Below, in pieces: positions 9,848 through 19,093 of a stretch of DNA of 42,048 nt. The notes beneath the pieces are model-generated. The model searched no databases and was not told the origin of the DNA. It saw nothing but the letters and a program-made list of their open reading frames with translations. Position 1 is the first letter of the stretch, and every line of letters begins with the position of its first letter. Origin of the DNA: Colwellia sp. (GTDB lineage Bacteria > Pseudomonadota > Gammaproteobacteria > Enterobacterales > Alteromonadaceae); the NCBI GenBank assembly GCA_013215655.1, contig JABSOX010000051.1, forward strand, positions 1 through 42,048. Reading direction: 5' to 3'. The position numbers were made by a program, and so were the translations under genes.

Positions 9848-10036
9848 TTAACTTCCTTAGTGTAAAAAGAATCCACCCAAAGATATTTTCCTTAAAAAGA
9901 ATATTTACATTATATTTTAATTTGTTAGCACAAAATTTAAGCATAAAAATATAAGGTAAATATTATCGATATTTTACTACATTTTTTTTAATAGGTGCCG
10001 ATAACTAATTAGTGTGAATAATTGAGCTAGCCTAAT

Positions 10037-10570
10037 TTGGTTCTTAGTGACGTAGAAAATAACATCCTTGTGCATGAATTACAGCTGGGCGAGCAGCTTA
10101 ATGAGTGTGTGCATAATAAAAGAAGATCTGATTTTTCTTTGATGTTAGCGATGCTTGCTGATGATGTTAGGTCACATAGTCAGTTTTTAGTACCAAAAAC
10201 AGAGCAAGCTGAAATTGTTACTACGGATGATACGCTAAGGAAAGAATTTAATTTACCACCAGTAGAGCCATTAGCATTAACTCAATTAGAAAAGATCAGT
10301 GACTTTAATCAAGCAAACTTGATTGTTGAACAAAGGTTAGCAGATCTTCATTTAAGTAATGCGATCACTCCAATCCCTTTAGCTTTTAGAGATGATGTTT
10401 TGCATATTACACATGATGTTATTGCCAATACCTCTTTATATTGCCAACAACAATATAAGCAAGATAAGTCATCACCAAAAGAGCAGCAACGGTTAGCGTT
10501 TAATGCAAAAGCTTGGTTAAACACCATTCAAGAAACAATTGTAAAATCACCATTATTTGCTACAGCATAA
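10037..10570 (+). CDS. VC2046/SO_2500-like conserved protein
   Basis: 177 residues, cytoplasmic, no membrane segment. HELQLGEQLNECV, RRSDFSLMLAMLADDVRSHSQF and LRKEFNLPP recall the VC2046/SO_2500 family of gammaproteobacterial proteins of unknown function; this assignment is from memory of the pattern. The start is a TTG because the frame has a TAG at 10028-10030 and no ATG upstream; a GTG twelve codons in is an alternative. It is convergent with ychJ, 31 bases apart. No function can be stated. Confidence 0.7.
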   Translation: MVLSDVENNILVHELQLGEQLNECVHNKRRSDFSLMLAMLADDVRSHSQFLVPKTEQAEIVTTDDTLRKEFNLPPVEPLALTQLEKISDFNQANLIVEQRLADLHLSNAITPIPLAFRDDVLHITHDVIANTSLYCQQQYKQDKSSPKEQQRLAFNAKAWLNTIQETIVKSPLFATA

Positions 10571-10601
10571 TACCTTTGCTTAGACTTAGTTGTCACTTTA
10601 T

Positions 10602-11093
10602 CTATTTGTTGGCACAACAACGTTTAAATTTTTTGCCACTTTGACAGATACATAGGTCATTACGACTGGGTGTTGGTAATTCAATGTGCTCTGCAGTATC
10701 AGCATCCACATATCGCCAATGTAGATCTTCCAATACAAATCGAGAATTTTCACGCATTCTAAAGAAGCGCTTTTCATGACGGTAAAAGGCAGTAAAGTCG
10801 ACTGTAGGCAAAGGGTGGCTTGGTGAGTAGTCTTGTTCAAAGGAACTGGTGTGATTAATGATTAAACTAAGCCATTGAGTTTCATTAGCCCACGAGCATA
10901 TATCATCGAGTGATTGCTCTTTTTTACTTATTTTTTCGTAACTGTCGAATATGTACCGGCTAATTTTTTTAGCATAAGCACTATATCTTGAACGCATAAG
11001 TTGTTCGGGTGAACTAGCTTTTACATCACCATTTATGATTGGCAAACAACAGGTTGAAAATTCTATATTAGAGCCGCATGGACATAACGACAT
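10602..11093 (-). CDS. ychJ: YchJ family SEC-C zinc-motif protein
   Basis: 163 residues, the usual YchJ length. It has a SEC-C-type cysteine cluster at each end: CPCGSNIEFSTCC at 4-16 and CICQSGKKFKRCC near the C-terminus. Between them is the NTF2-like core with SPEQLMRSRYSAYAKK, a family signature, and WLSLIINH and VDFTAFYRH. SEC-C clusters bind zinc; in SecA they contact SecB or the ribosome, but YchJ's own role is unsettled. The gene stands alone, convergent with the VC2046-like gene. Confidence 0.92.
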   Translation of the reverse strand: MSLCPCGSNIEFSTCCLPIINGDVKASSPEQLMRSRYSAYAKKISRYIFDSYEKISKKEQSLDDICSWANETQWLSLIINHTSSFEQDYSPSHPLPTVDFTAFYRHEKRFFRMRENSRFVLEDLHWRYVDADTAEHIELPTPSRNDLCICQSGKKFKRCCANK

Positions 11094-11156
11094 ATCAATA
11101 CTTATATTCTATTTATTTAGAATTATTGTAACGATAATTTACAACTAGCCCAAGTA

Positions 11157-11585
11157 TTAATGAAGTGTTTTATTATTTAATACGATGCATTGAGTTTTTC
11201 CTTGTTGTGCATAAGTGGTTAGCTTCTTTAATTCACTTTTCTTAAGGTTTGCATTACATAAAATAACGGCTGCGCAATTTCCTTTACTTAATGCGGTCTT
11301 TACATTTTTTATATTAATTTTTACTTTATTTGTATTTACTTGTAATACTTTTGAAGTATCAATATGAGTACTACTGTTTAGTTGTTCTAACGAGTTAGTT
11401 TTGGGGGTTAATACCAATATCCATTTGTTTTCAAGACTATGTTTTTGACAAATATCAATGTATTGCTGGCTTAGCTCAAAGTCATTCATTTGCTCTTTGA
11501 TATCTAGCCATTGATGTTCAATGGATGAATCAATCATTTTTACTGTGCTTAAATTGTTGAATGTATTGCTATTTATTAAGTTCAT
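11157..11585 (-). CDS. sulA: SulA-like SOS cell-division inhibitor
   Basis: 142 residues. KWILVLTPK....LEQLNSSTHIDTSKVLQVNTNK and ALSKGNCAAVIL match the SulA/RecA-like fold region of SulA, which binds FtsZ and blocks septation during DNA damage. The ATG at 11585 is chosen over an upstream TTG at 11600 because GGAG sits 9 bases before the ATG and overlaps the TTG start. A near-ideal LexA box lies 19-35 bases upstream, strongly supporting SOS control. It is not next to lexA, unlike in some other genera. Sequence similarity to E. coli SulA is weak outside the core, so the SOS box carries much of the confidence. Confidence 0.85.
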   Translation of the reverse strand: MNLINSNTFNNLSTVKMIDSSIEHQWLDIKEQMNDFELSQQYIDICQKHSLENKWILVLTPKTNSLEQLNSSTHIDTSKVLQVNTNKVKINIKNVKTALSKGNCAAVILCNANLKKSELKKLTTYAQQGKTQCIVLNNKTLH

Positions 11586-11604
11586 ATAAAGAAACTCCAA
11601 TTAA

Positions 11605-11620
11605 CTGTATGTATGTACAG
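11605..11620 (-). promoter_or_regulatory. LexA (SOS) box of sulA
   Basis: CTGTATGTATGTACAG: the CTG-N10-CAG core of the gammaproteobacterial LexA operator with an alternating purine/pyrimidine spacer, extended to aactgtatgtatgtacagta. It is 19 bases upstream of the chosen sulA ATG. Confidence 0.9.
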
Positions 11621-11737
11621 TATAGGTGTTTTGGTTGTTAATCAAGCATTTTATTCAACTAATTGGTAATTTATGAATACTGAACTATATTGTTACGCTA
11701 ATGCGTATAAATATAATTAAAACCGTATGGATATATA

Positions 11738-11926
11738 ATGGAAAATAATAAAAATAATACTTTTAATGTGAGTCAGGTAAAAAGCTCATTAGACGATTTA
11801 CAAAACCTAATTCAAGATGATGATTGTTCAGGGGATTCACTACGACGTTTGAGTCAAGCATTAAAAGATATCAATGAAGAAATCAATATGCTAAAAGCAG
11901 TTATTCAAGTTGGTGTTAAAATATAA
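11738..11926 (+). CDS. small predicted coiled-coil protein, unknown function
   Basis: 62 residues, acidic and helical (VKSSLDDLQNLIQDDD, SLRRLSQALKDINEEINMLKAVI), with heptad-like leucine spacing near the C-terminus. GGA lies about 9 bases before the ATG. There is no signal peptide. I do not recognise the family. It stands alone between sulA (divergent) and the DUF1461 gene (same direction, 119 bp later). It is plausible as a real gene because of its length, composition and ribosome site, but similarity evidence is lacking. Confidence 0.5.
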   Translation: MENNKNNTFNVSQVKSSLDDLQNLIQDDDCSGDSLRRLSQALKDINEEINMLKAVIQVGVKI

Positions 11927-12045
11927 TATTTCTCTTTTTATATTTTTAATACAAAGAAAACATTTAAATAAATACTCATTTTAATCACGTACTTTAAATA
12001 TAAATGCGTACAATGACTTATACCTTTTTTGGATAATTTATTGTT

Positions 12046-12798
12046 ATGGTTAAACATGTTACTCAATTAACGCTCTGGCTATTGTGTTGCTTTTCTTTGT
12101 GTATATTTACGCTAGGAATAAGTTGGAAGTTAAATGTTTTTATAAACTTTGGTTATCAACAAATTTATTCAGCACTGTCGATAGATAAAACTATTGAAAA
12201 ATATGCTACTCTAAATCGCTTTGAGAGAAAAGATTTTGTCGAAACGAAGACACAACAGCATGTGAGTTTGTTCAAAGAGATTGTTGAGAGTATTAATCAT
12301 TCAGGAAAGGGCTTAGCTGAGATAACTTATCGCAATAACAGCGAAAAGGAAAAGCTATTATTAACAAATGCTGAAGTATTGCATTTAGAAGATGTCAGCA
12401 TACTTGTTGATGATTTAAGCAGACTTTGGCTCATTAATAATATTCTATTGGTATTATTCTTATTTTATTTTTACTTTCAAAAACAATCAATATCTACTCA
12501 ATCTAAAAAATGGCTGCTCTGTTCATTTACTCTATTTTTGGTTTTAGGTTTTAGTATATTGGGATTTACTCGCATATTTTACTATTTGCACACGGTAGTA
12601 TTTCCTGATGATCATCAATGGTTTTTTTATTATGAAGACTCTTTAATGAGTACTTTGATGAAAGCACCTGATCTTTTTGCAGTAATCGCACTATTGATTA
12701 TCCTGCTAGCTTTACCGATATATATTCTTGTTTATAAGCTTATATTCAGTAAAAGGTATAATCTTATTAATTTAATTAAGCGGATTGATATTACGTAA
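12046..12798 (+). CDS. DUF1461 integral membrane protein
   Basis: 250 residues with four membrane segments at about 8-28, 125-145, 157-179 and 207-233. The region YYLHTVVFPDDHQWFF...MKAPDLF corresponds to the DUF1461 hallmark (FHxLFFPxxxWxF...lfPe.ff, TIGR01906 group). The segment between TM1 and TM2 (about 30-120) probably lies outside the membrane. Function is unknown in the family. The gene ends only 3 bases before the convergent LprI-like gene. Confidence 0.8.
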   Translation: MVKHVTQLTLWLLCCFSLCIFTLGISWKLNVFINFGYQQIYSALSIDKTIEKYATLNRFERKDFVETKTQQHVSLFKEIVESINHSGKGLAEITYRNNSEKEKLLLTNAEVLHLEDVSILVDDLSRLWLINNILLVLFLFYFYFQKQSISTQSKKWLLCSFTLFLVLGFSILGFTRIFYYLHTVVFPDDHQWFFYYEDSLMSTLMKAPDLFAVIALLIILLALPIYILVYKLIFSKRYNLINLIKRIDIT

Positions 12799-12801
12799 AT
12801 T

Positions 12802-13230
12802 TTAATTAGCATTGTTAATCTTACTTAACTCGTTGATCCTATCTCTGGTTAATAATATATGGCATTTTTTATAGGCGGGAGCAGCGTCAATATTTGGGGA
12901 TATAAAGAGGTATTGCCAGCGGCAATTATTTTCTCTGTAAGTCGTAAAGTTTCTTTGTGAACGTCTAAACATTTCAAGTGATGAGCGTCTGCCTGTTGTT
13001 AATGCAAATTCTTCTAATACAAAAATTTGATTATTAACCCACGTTTGTAGTTCTCTGTCGATTGCATCTATTTTTCGATCCAAACATTGAGAAAGAGCAA
13101 CATGTGATTGCTCTTTTTGTTCACATACTTCCACTATTTTGGCTGCATAAGCATTTTTCACGAAAATGAGAGGCACGAGTATGGCGAAAAATGTTTTATT
13201 GAACGCAATTTTTTTCATTCTAAAATTCAT
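12802..13230 (-). CDS. LprI-like exported protein (DUF1311)
   Basis: 142 residues with a signal peptide to about residue 29 (FFAILVPLIFVKNAYA-AKI). The cysteine and aromatic pattern C...SQCLDRKIDAIDREL, then F.TYRENNCRW, then AYKKCHILLTRDRINEL, is that of the LprI/DUF1311 family; the founding Mycobacterium member inhibits lysozyme. Four cysteines fit two periplasmic disulfides. ATG at 13230 is used; an in-frame ATG four codons later is possible. It starts 8 bases after the yciI stop, so it is probably the last gene of a yciB-yciI-lprI-like transcript. Confidence 0.78.
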   Translation of the reverse strand: MNFRMKKIAFNKTFFAILVPLIFVKNAYAAKIVEVCEQKEQSHVALSQCLDRKIDAIDRELQTWVNNQIFVLEEFALTTGRRSSLEMFRRSQRNFTTYRENNCRWQYLFISPNIDAAPAYKKCHILLTRDRINELSKINNAN

Positions 13231-13238
13231 TAATAGTC

Positions 13239-13541
13239 TTATGCTGGAAGAACTTTTTTATAAGGTTTTACTGTTACTTTTTGATAAACACCTGCGGTAA
13301 TGTATGGATCACTGTCTGCCCATAACTTTGCTGCATCTAAGCTAGTAAATTCGGCAATAATTAATGAACCTGTAAAACCTGCTTCACCTGGGTTTTCACT
13401 GTCTATTGCTGGACACGGTCCTGCAACAAGTAATCGACCTTCATTTTGTAATTGTTGTAATCGCTCTATATGCTGTTCTCGAACAGATAAGCGTAACGAT
13501 AAACTATTTTCAACATCTTCACTATATATAAGGTAATACAT
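13239..13541 (-). CDS. yciI: YciI family protein
   Basis: 100 residues, one YCII domain (ferredoxin-like fold): [62 protein letters not shown] and [12 protein letters not shown]. The paired His24 and Asp residue (in DPY) are the conserved residues of this fold. The biochemical role of stand-alone YciI is unknown. The order yciB-yciI is conserved in many gammaproteobacteria and seen here, 76 bp apart on the same strand. Confidence 0.95.
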   Translation of the reverse strand: MYYLIYSEDVENSLSLRLSVREQHIERLQQLQNEGRLLVAGPCPAIDSENPGEAGFTGSLIIAEFTSLDAAKLWADSDPYITAGVYQKVTVKPYKKVLPA

Positions 13542-13617
13542 CTTTAATTCCGTTTATTCTTTTATTCACACACTGTTACTGACTGACTTGATAAAGTATA
13601 GAACAGTTATCAGGCTA

Positions 13618-14196
13618 TTATTTACTACTATTGATTTGATTATTTGCTTCATTTTTATCATCATCATCATCATGAGGCATATATTTATATAAAGATAAAA
13701 CAGAGCCAATAGCAAAGACAAAAGTTAGTCCAGTTAAACCAAATACTTTGAAGTTAACCCAAGTTTCTTGTTCAAAATTAAAAGCGATATAAAAATTTAA
13801 TAAACCGCATAATGCAAAAAACATTGCCCAGGCAAAGTTTAACCTTGTCCATATATTTTCAGGTAGGGTAAGTGATTCGCCTAAGAATTGTTTGATGATG
13901 TTTTTCTTAAAAACATAATGACTAACAAGTAAGGCAAGGGCAAAAAATTCATTAATTATCGTTACTTTCCATTTAAGAAAAACATCGTCATGCATGAATA
14001 TTGTTAAACCACCAAATATTGCGATAAGACCAAAAAACACCCAGTTTCTTGTTGGAACAGGCTTTTTTTGAATAACGTAATAGAGAATTTGTAATGCCGA
14101 GGTGACAATAAGAGAGCCTGTCGCCCAATATATATCGCCAAACTTCCAAAAAACATAAAAAATAACTAGGGGAATATATTCAAAGATTGCGTGCAT
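13618..14196 (-). CDS. yciB: YciB/IspZ septation-related membrane protein
   Basis: About 192 residues with five to six membrane segments. FEYIPLVIFYVFWKFGDIYWATG, RNWVFFGLIAIFGGLTIF, FLKWKVTIINEFFALALL and WTRLNFAWAMFFALCGLLNFYIAF are typical of YciB. I place the start at the ATG at 14196 because family members begin a few residues before this first helix; the frame stays open to a TTG at 14256. The tail after the last helix is an acidic DDDDDKNEANNQ stretch. YciB affects envelope shape and septation in enterics; its molecular activity is not established. Confidence 0.92.
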   Translation of the reverse strand: MHAIFEYIPLVIFYVFWKFGDIYWATGSLIVTSALQILYYVIQKKPVPTRNWVFFGLIAIFGGLTIFMHDDVFLKWKVTIINEFFALALLVSHYVFKKNIIKQFLGESLTLPENIWTRLNFAWAMFFALCGLLNFYIAFNFEQETWVNFKVFGLTGLTFVFAIGSVLSLYKYMPHDDDDDKNEANNQINSSK

Positions 14197-14370
14197 AAGA
14201 TACCGGAATAAATTAACGATTAAGGTGATTTTAACTAAAGTGGCATCATTGTCCAAACTATTCCGTGCACAATTTTGCTTTTTATTTGTTTTTATGATGA
14301 TTTTTAAAGGTTGATGTCATCATCAATCTCTAAAAAAGTGTAAAGTGGTGGAATTATGTACTATACAATT

Positions 14371-15450
14371 CTATTGGATTTTAACCTTTTCTCCGTCTTT
14401 TAATCGTTCTGCACCACGAATCGCTACTTGGTCACCATGTTGTAAGTTTCCTTGAATTGAAACACGATCAACGGTTCCTTTTCCTACGACGACAGGTAAG
14501 CGATGTACTGTATTTTCCGTATCAACTTTTACTACGTATACGCCATCTTTACGCAAAATTAATGCATCTCTACTCACCGTTAATGTAGGAGTTGATGCTT
14601 GTACTGGAATAGTCACTCGTACTAATTGACCTGCTGCCCATGACTCATTTAAATGTTCAGGAATGGTTAATCTCACCTCAAACGTTTGAGAACGTGGGTC
14701 GGCACTAGGTATTTTAACTTTAACTGGAGCTGAAATTTTTTGCCCATTAGCTTTTAAATCTAGTTCCTCACCTTTTCGAATATGTGCTAAATACTTAATT
14801 GGAACAAATAATCTCACTTCTAATTGTTCTGTATCTAATAACTTAAGCAATGGTGCGCTACGATTAACGTCAGTGCCAGCACGAACATACCTTTGTGTGA
14901 TCACACCATCAAAAGGTGCTTTTATTGTCGCTTTTGATAATTGTTCTTCTACTTGCCTCAATTTAAGTTGCGCTATTTCTAAATCCGTTTGTGCCAATTC
15001 ATATTTAGACCGCGTTTGATCTAAGGTAAATTGTGATGTTGAATTAGTCACCCGTAATTTTTCCAAGCGTACCAATTCGTTTTTATAATAAGCTAAATTA
15101 ATGTTCTCACGTTTAATTTGAGATTTTTGTTCGGCTTGTTTTAATTGTAATGGTAATAAATCCATTTTTATAATGACATCACCTTGGTGGACATAATCAC
15201 CGGGCTCTGCAAGCCAAGCCAAACGACCATCAACGCCTGCTGTCATTGGAATATGTGCTCGGCTATGCACTGTACCATTTAGTTCATTGGTCGCATTGAT
15301 TGTCATTTCAATAACGGTATCAACTTTTACGGGTTTTGCTGGAATTTCGGCAGCGTTAGTTGCTGTTGTAGCAAGAAGTAAAGCAGCACTAAAGCCGAGA
15401 GACTTTATTATTGGTAACTGCGCTAACTGTTTTATCGAATTATGTTTCAT
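14371..15450 (-). CDS. RND efflux periplasmic adaptor (membrane fusion protein)
   Basis: 359 residues. A signal peptide to about 33 (ALLLATTATNAAE) is followed by a biotinyl-lipoyl half (GRLAWLAEPGDYVHQGDVI), a helical hairpin (about 100-165), a second lipoyl half (KATIKAPFDGVITQRYVRAGTDV), a beta-barrel and a membrane-proximal domain. It links the inner-membrane RND pump to an outer-membrane TolC-like channel; no channel gene is present here. Its ATG lies 9 bases after the pump gene stop, so the two are co-transcribed with the pump first, the reverse of the common acrA-acrB order. There is no lipobox. Confidence 0.93.
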   Translation of the reverse strand: MKHNSIKQLAQLPIIKSLGFSAALLLATTATNAAEIPAKPVKVDTVIEMTINATNELNGTVHSRAHIPMTAGVDGRLAWLAEPGDYVHQGDVIIKMDLLPLQLKQAEQKSQIKRENINLAYYKNELVRLEKLRVTNSTSQFTLDQTRSKYELAQTDLEIAQLKLRQVEEQLSKATIKAPFDGVITQRYVRAGTDVNRSAPLLKLLDTEQLEVRLFVPIKYLAHIRKGEELDLKANGQKISAPVKVKIPSADPRSQTFEVRLTIPEHLNESWAAGQLVRVTIPVQASTPTLTVSRDALILRKDGVYVVKVDTENTVHRLPVVVGKGTVDRVSIQGNLQHGDQVAIRGAERLKDGEKVKIQ

Positions 15451-15459
15451 ATTTTTCTC

Positions 15460-18400
15460 CTAGCGAATGTTCGCTTGAGCTTCTTGTTTAGGCTGTTTAG
15501 CTTTTATTAGGGCGATATTATTGTCTTGCGGGCTTGTTATGCGTTTTTCACCATAGCGTAACAGGCTTGGAAATAGCACTAAAGTGAAAGTGGCACTAAT
15601 ACTCATGCCACCAACAATGACGGTGGCAAGACCGCGGTAAATTTCACTACCGACGCCGGGCATTAACATTAGCGGTAACATGCCAAATAAACTGGTTAAG
15701 GTACTCATGTAGACAGGCCTAGCGCGAATACGTATCGCTTGTGCTACCGCATTGCGTCTTGATAAACCTTCTTTTTCTGCTTGACGTGTTTGGTCAACAA
15801 GTAAAATTGCGTTATTTACCACTAAACCAAGCAAGATAATAAAGCCAATCATAGTTAGCAAGTCTAGTGATTGAAAAGTGAATAGATTTAAGAAGTTTAA
15901 ACCTATTACACCTCCGGCCACAGCCAATGGCATCACTAATAATACTAATAAACTATCCTTGGCAGATTTAAACAGTGCTGTCATTAATAGGAATAAAATA
16001 AGCAATGCTAAGACAAAGTTGGTGATCATATCTGTTATGGCCGATGCCATTTTATTTGCATTACCGCTGAGTAAAATAGAAGCATCACCCGTTTTATTTT
16101 CTAGCATACTTGGTAATACTTTTTCGTTTAATACTTGTAATGCCTCTTCAAGAGACATATCTGCAGGTGGAGTTATTTGAATCGTTATTGTTCTTTTACC
16201 ATCAACTCGCCTGAGTTGAGTGGGACCTGCAGTACGAGTGATGGTCGTTAATTCACCAATGTTTTGTATTCCAGCAAGAGGCGAATAAATAGGTAAGGCC
16301 GCTAATTCATCAGGTGTATTCCATTTTGTACCACGTAAAATCACATTGACACGGTAGTTACCATCAAAATATTCGCCGATAAATAAACCACTGGTAAATG
16401 CTCTAATGGCATTAGCAACGTCACGACGGGTTAATCCTGCTTGTGTTATGCGTTGATCATTGGGTTTTAAGTTAAGCTCTGGCTCTGCTAAGTGTAAACT
16501 TGGAATAGGGAAGGCCGTAGTACCTTTCATATTTTCATTAATTTCGTCAATACCTACTTGGGCAATGCTCATCAAATTCTCGATATCAGAGCCTTTAATA
16601 TCAATATCTATGGTTCTTCCGTTACCACTGCCAGATAACCTGATCATTGAGCCTCGAAAGAAGTAAACATTGGTATCAGGTAAGTCTGCTAATACTTGCG
16701 TACGCATTACGTCCATGAGTTCTTGAACACGCGTTGGATCGTCAGCATAAATAAAGCCTCCGGTATTACTTGTACCAACAGAAAAGAAGTTATAACTCTT
16801 TACTTTAGGCTGTTTTTCTCCTGATAAATAAGGCGTTAACCGCTCTTTAAAGAGCTGTGCTATTTCACTTTCGACAAAATCTACATTACCTCCAGGCGGC
16901 ATATCAAAACTCATAAAAAAACCATCTATTGGTGCTCTTGGCATAAAATCAGTTTTTGGTAAGAATAGAATAGTAATAAGCAAAGAACCGCCAAGTAATA
17001 CCGATAGCCAGCCCGTTCTTTTAAAAGGTGAATTAGTGAGTTTCATCACCAAACTGGTTAACCTTTCCCAATAGTGGTGGAAGGGATCTGTATTTTGTTC
17101 ATCAGCTAAAATAAATTTACTGGCAATAGGTAAAATAGTCACCGCTGAAATAAATGAAGCGATAACCGCGATAGATAGTGTTAAGGCTAAATCTGAGAAT
17201 AATTGTCCTTCAATGCCTGCCATAAAGAGGATAGGTAAAAATATTGCGACACTGGTGGCTGTAGATGCAAATAGTGCCCCTGTTACTTCTAAAGTACCTT
17301 TCATGACCGCTTTTTTATTATCTAACCCTAGGCTTTTTAATCTAACAATATTTTCTTGTACTATGATGGCCGCATCGAGTACTAAGCCAACAGAAAAAGC
17401 TAATCCGGCCAGAGAAATAACATTTAAACTGCGATCAAAAATACTTAAAGCAATAAAAGAAACCAGTAATGAAATAGGGATAGTCGTGGCAATAATTAAC
17501 GTTGTTTTTATCCCTCTTAAAAACAACCATAAAATAATTAACGCTAAAGCAACACCAAGCCCTAAGTTATTTTGTACAAGGTTTAATGCGTTACGTATAT
17601 GAACCGATGAATCAAAACTTAAGTCTATGGTTAAGCCTGCCTCTTTCATTGGACCATCATTGAGTTCTTTAATGGCGATGTTAATTTCATCTAAAAGAGC
17701 AACGGTATTGGCGTCGTTTTGACGAGTGACACTAAAGTAATAGGCAGGTTGTCCTGAACGTAGATTAAATGCAAAGCGATCTACCAGCGTATTTTCAACA
17801 GTAGCGATATCTTTTAAATAAATAGCTCTTTCACCGCTATAACCAATGATCATTTCGGTTATATTGCCAATATTATACTGACCGGAAAATCTTACCGTAT
17901 ACCTTCTTCGTCCAACATTGGCAACGCCACCCGAAACATCACTTGAACGAGAAATTGTTGAACTAATATCACTAATTGATAAGCCTAAAGAAGCAGCTCT
18001 GAGTGGATCAAAAGTAATGCGTAGTTCACGAGGACGACTACTAGCTAGATTGACTTGTCCCATACCGGGGATACGGGCAAAGCGAGGTTTTAAAACGTCT
18101 TCAAATAATTTTTGATATTCACCTAAGTCCGTTGCGTCATTACCCGGTAATGTTTTAATCATTAAAGAGGCTGTATTTGGACCGCCACGGCCACCACCGG
18201 CTGAAACGATAGGTTCAATTGCATCTAAAGGTAAAGGAGGCGCTTGATTGAGATTATTAATCACATCTAACATCGCTTTTTGCATGTCAGCGCCAACATC
18301 AAAGGTTAGCGTGATATTACCAAAACCTTGCTGAATACTTGTTGTTACATTCGTAACGCCTTGAGTATTTTTAACAACATTTTCAATAGGCTCGATAATC

Positions 18401-18585
18401 ACAGATTCTATTTCAGATGGTGCAGCACTGCGCCAACCTGAAGAAATGGTGATTTGTGGTTGTTCAATATCAGGGGTTAGTTGCAGGGGTAATTTAAAAA
18501 CACTGATTAAACCAAAAACCATTACTAGAGCGACAATAACAATAATGGCCGCGGGGTTTTTTAATGCTGAACGGGTAAGGTTCAT
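15460..18585 (-). CDS. RND-family multidrug efflux pump (AcrB/HAE1-like)
   Basis: 1041 residues, the full AcrB-type length: TM1 at about 11-30, two large periplasmic loops (about 35-330 and 550-850) and eleven more membrane helices. GWRSAAPSEIESVIIEPIE (N-terminal porter) and GFIILLGLVVNNAILLVD (TM10) are family hallmarks. In TM4 the proton-relay motif reads GLVLDAAIIVQEN with Asp404 followed by Ala, so one of the two adjacent aspartates of AcrB is missing, as in several non-AcrB RND clades. It exports toxic compounds by proton antiport as a trimer. First gene of a two-gene operon with the adaptor; no local regulator gene. Confidence 0.95.
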   Translation of the reverse strand: MNLTRSALKNPAAIIVIVALVMVFGLISVFKLPLQLTPDIEQPQITISSGWRSAAPSEIESVIIEPIENVVKNTQGVTNVTTSIQQGFGNITLTFDVGADMQKAMLDVINNLNQAPPLPLDAIEPIVSAGGGRGGPNTASLMIKTLPGNDATDLGEYQKLFEDVLKPRFARIPGMGQVNLASSRPRELRITFDPLRAASLGLSISDISSTISRSSDVSGGVANVGRRRYTVRFSGQYNIGNITEMIIGYSGERAIYLKDIATVENTLVDRFAFNLRSGQPAYYFSVTRQNDANTVALLDEINIAIKELNDGPMKEAGLTIDLSFDSSVHIRNALNLVQNNLGLGVALALIILWLFLRGIKTTLIIATTIPISLLVSFIALSIFDRSLNVISLAGLAFSVGLVLDAAIIVQENIVRLKSLGLDNKKAVMKGTLEVTGALFASTATSVAIFLPILFMAGIEGQLFSDLALTLSIAVIASFISAVTILPIASKFILADEQNTDPFHHYWERLTSLVMKLTNSPFKRTGWLSVLLGGSLLITILFLPKTDFMPRAPIDGFFMSFDMPPGGNVDFVESEIAQLFKERLTPYLSGEKQPKVKSYNFFSVGTSNTGGFIYADDPTRVQELMDVMRTQVLADLPDTNVYFFRGSMIRLSGSGNGRTIDIDIKGSDIENLMSIAQVGIDEINENMKGTTAFPIPSLHLAEPELNLKPNDQRITQAGLTRRDVANAIRAFTSGLFIGEYFDGNYRVNVILRGTKWNTPDELAALPIYSPLAGIQNIGELTTITRTAGPTQLRRVDGKRTITIQITPPADMSLEEALQVLNEKVLPSMLENKTGDASILLSGNANKMASAITDMITNFVLALLILFLLMTALFKSAKDSLLVLLVMPLAVAGGVIGLNFLNLFTFQSLDLLTMIGFIILLGLVVNNAILLVDQTRQAEKEGLSRRNAVAQAIRIRARPVYMSTLTSLFGMLPLMLMPGVGSEIYRGLATVIVGGMSISATFTLVLFPSLLRYGEKRITSPQDNNIALIKAKQPKQEAQANIR

Positions 18586-18711
18586 TAAATATACTCTAAG
18601 ATAGATGCTCTGTTAATTATCCTAGAATTTAGACAAATGTACTGAAACTTTAAGTTGAATGGCCAATATTTTACGATGAAAGGATAAACAGAAATGTTTA
18701 TTTACAAATAT

Positions 18712-18725
18712 TGACAGACCAGTCA
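18712..18725. promoter_or_regulatory. possible TetR-type operator upstream of the RND operon
   Basis: TGACAGACCAGTCA has TGAC...GTCA half-sites with 10 of 14 symmetric positions, resembling operators bound by TetR-type repressors of efflux genes. It is about 127 bases before the pump start. The match is short and no regulator gene is adjacent. Confidence 0.25.
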
Positions 18726-18737
18726 CACAGCTGAATT

Positions 18738-19046
18738 TTATTTAACCACGACTCTCATACCATTGAGTCTTTCATTAACTGTTATCTGGCAGGCAAGGCG
18801 AGAACCGGGCTCTTTATTTCGTTGTCTACTTAACAGCATTTGTTCGGAGGGTTTTAGCGGGGCAACAATATTCCTGTAGTCAGGCTCAATGACTATATGA
18901 CAAGTTGCACAGCTGCAATTCCCGCCACATATCGCTTTGATACCATCTATTTCATTTTTCACTGCTGACAGCATTAAACTAATGCCATTAGTGGCTGCTA
19001 TCGTTTTATATTCATCGTTTTTTTGTTTAAAAATAATGTTTGTCAT
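18738..19046 (-). CDS. adrenodoxin-type [2Fe-2S] ferredoxin
   Basis: 102 residues, the normal length. The cluster ligands are CGGNCSCATCH (C-x5-C-x2-C, about 40-49) and the fourth cysteine in SRLACQI near residue 85. There is an extra cysteine inside the first loop (GGNC). MLLSRQRNKEPGSRLACQI is the family's typical C-terminal segment. Such ferredoxins pass single electrons to P450s, Rieske oxygenases or Fe-S assembly. No partner reductase or oxygenase is nearby. It lies 152 bp upstream of the RND pump gene in the same direction. Confidence 0.9.
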   Translation of the reverse strand: MTNIIFKQKNDEYKTIAATNGISLMLSAVKNEIDGIKAICGGNCSCATCHIVIEPDYRNIVAPLKPSEQMLLSRQRNKEPGSRLACQITVNERLNGMRVVVK

Positions 19047-19093
19047 TGTTATTATTTATACTTATGAGTTAACAGTGCAGATAAGTATAGGAC

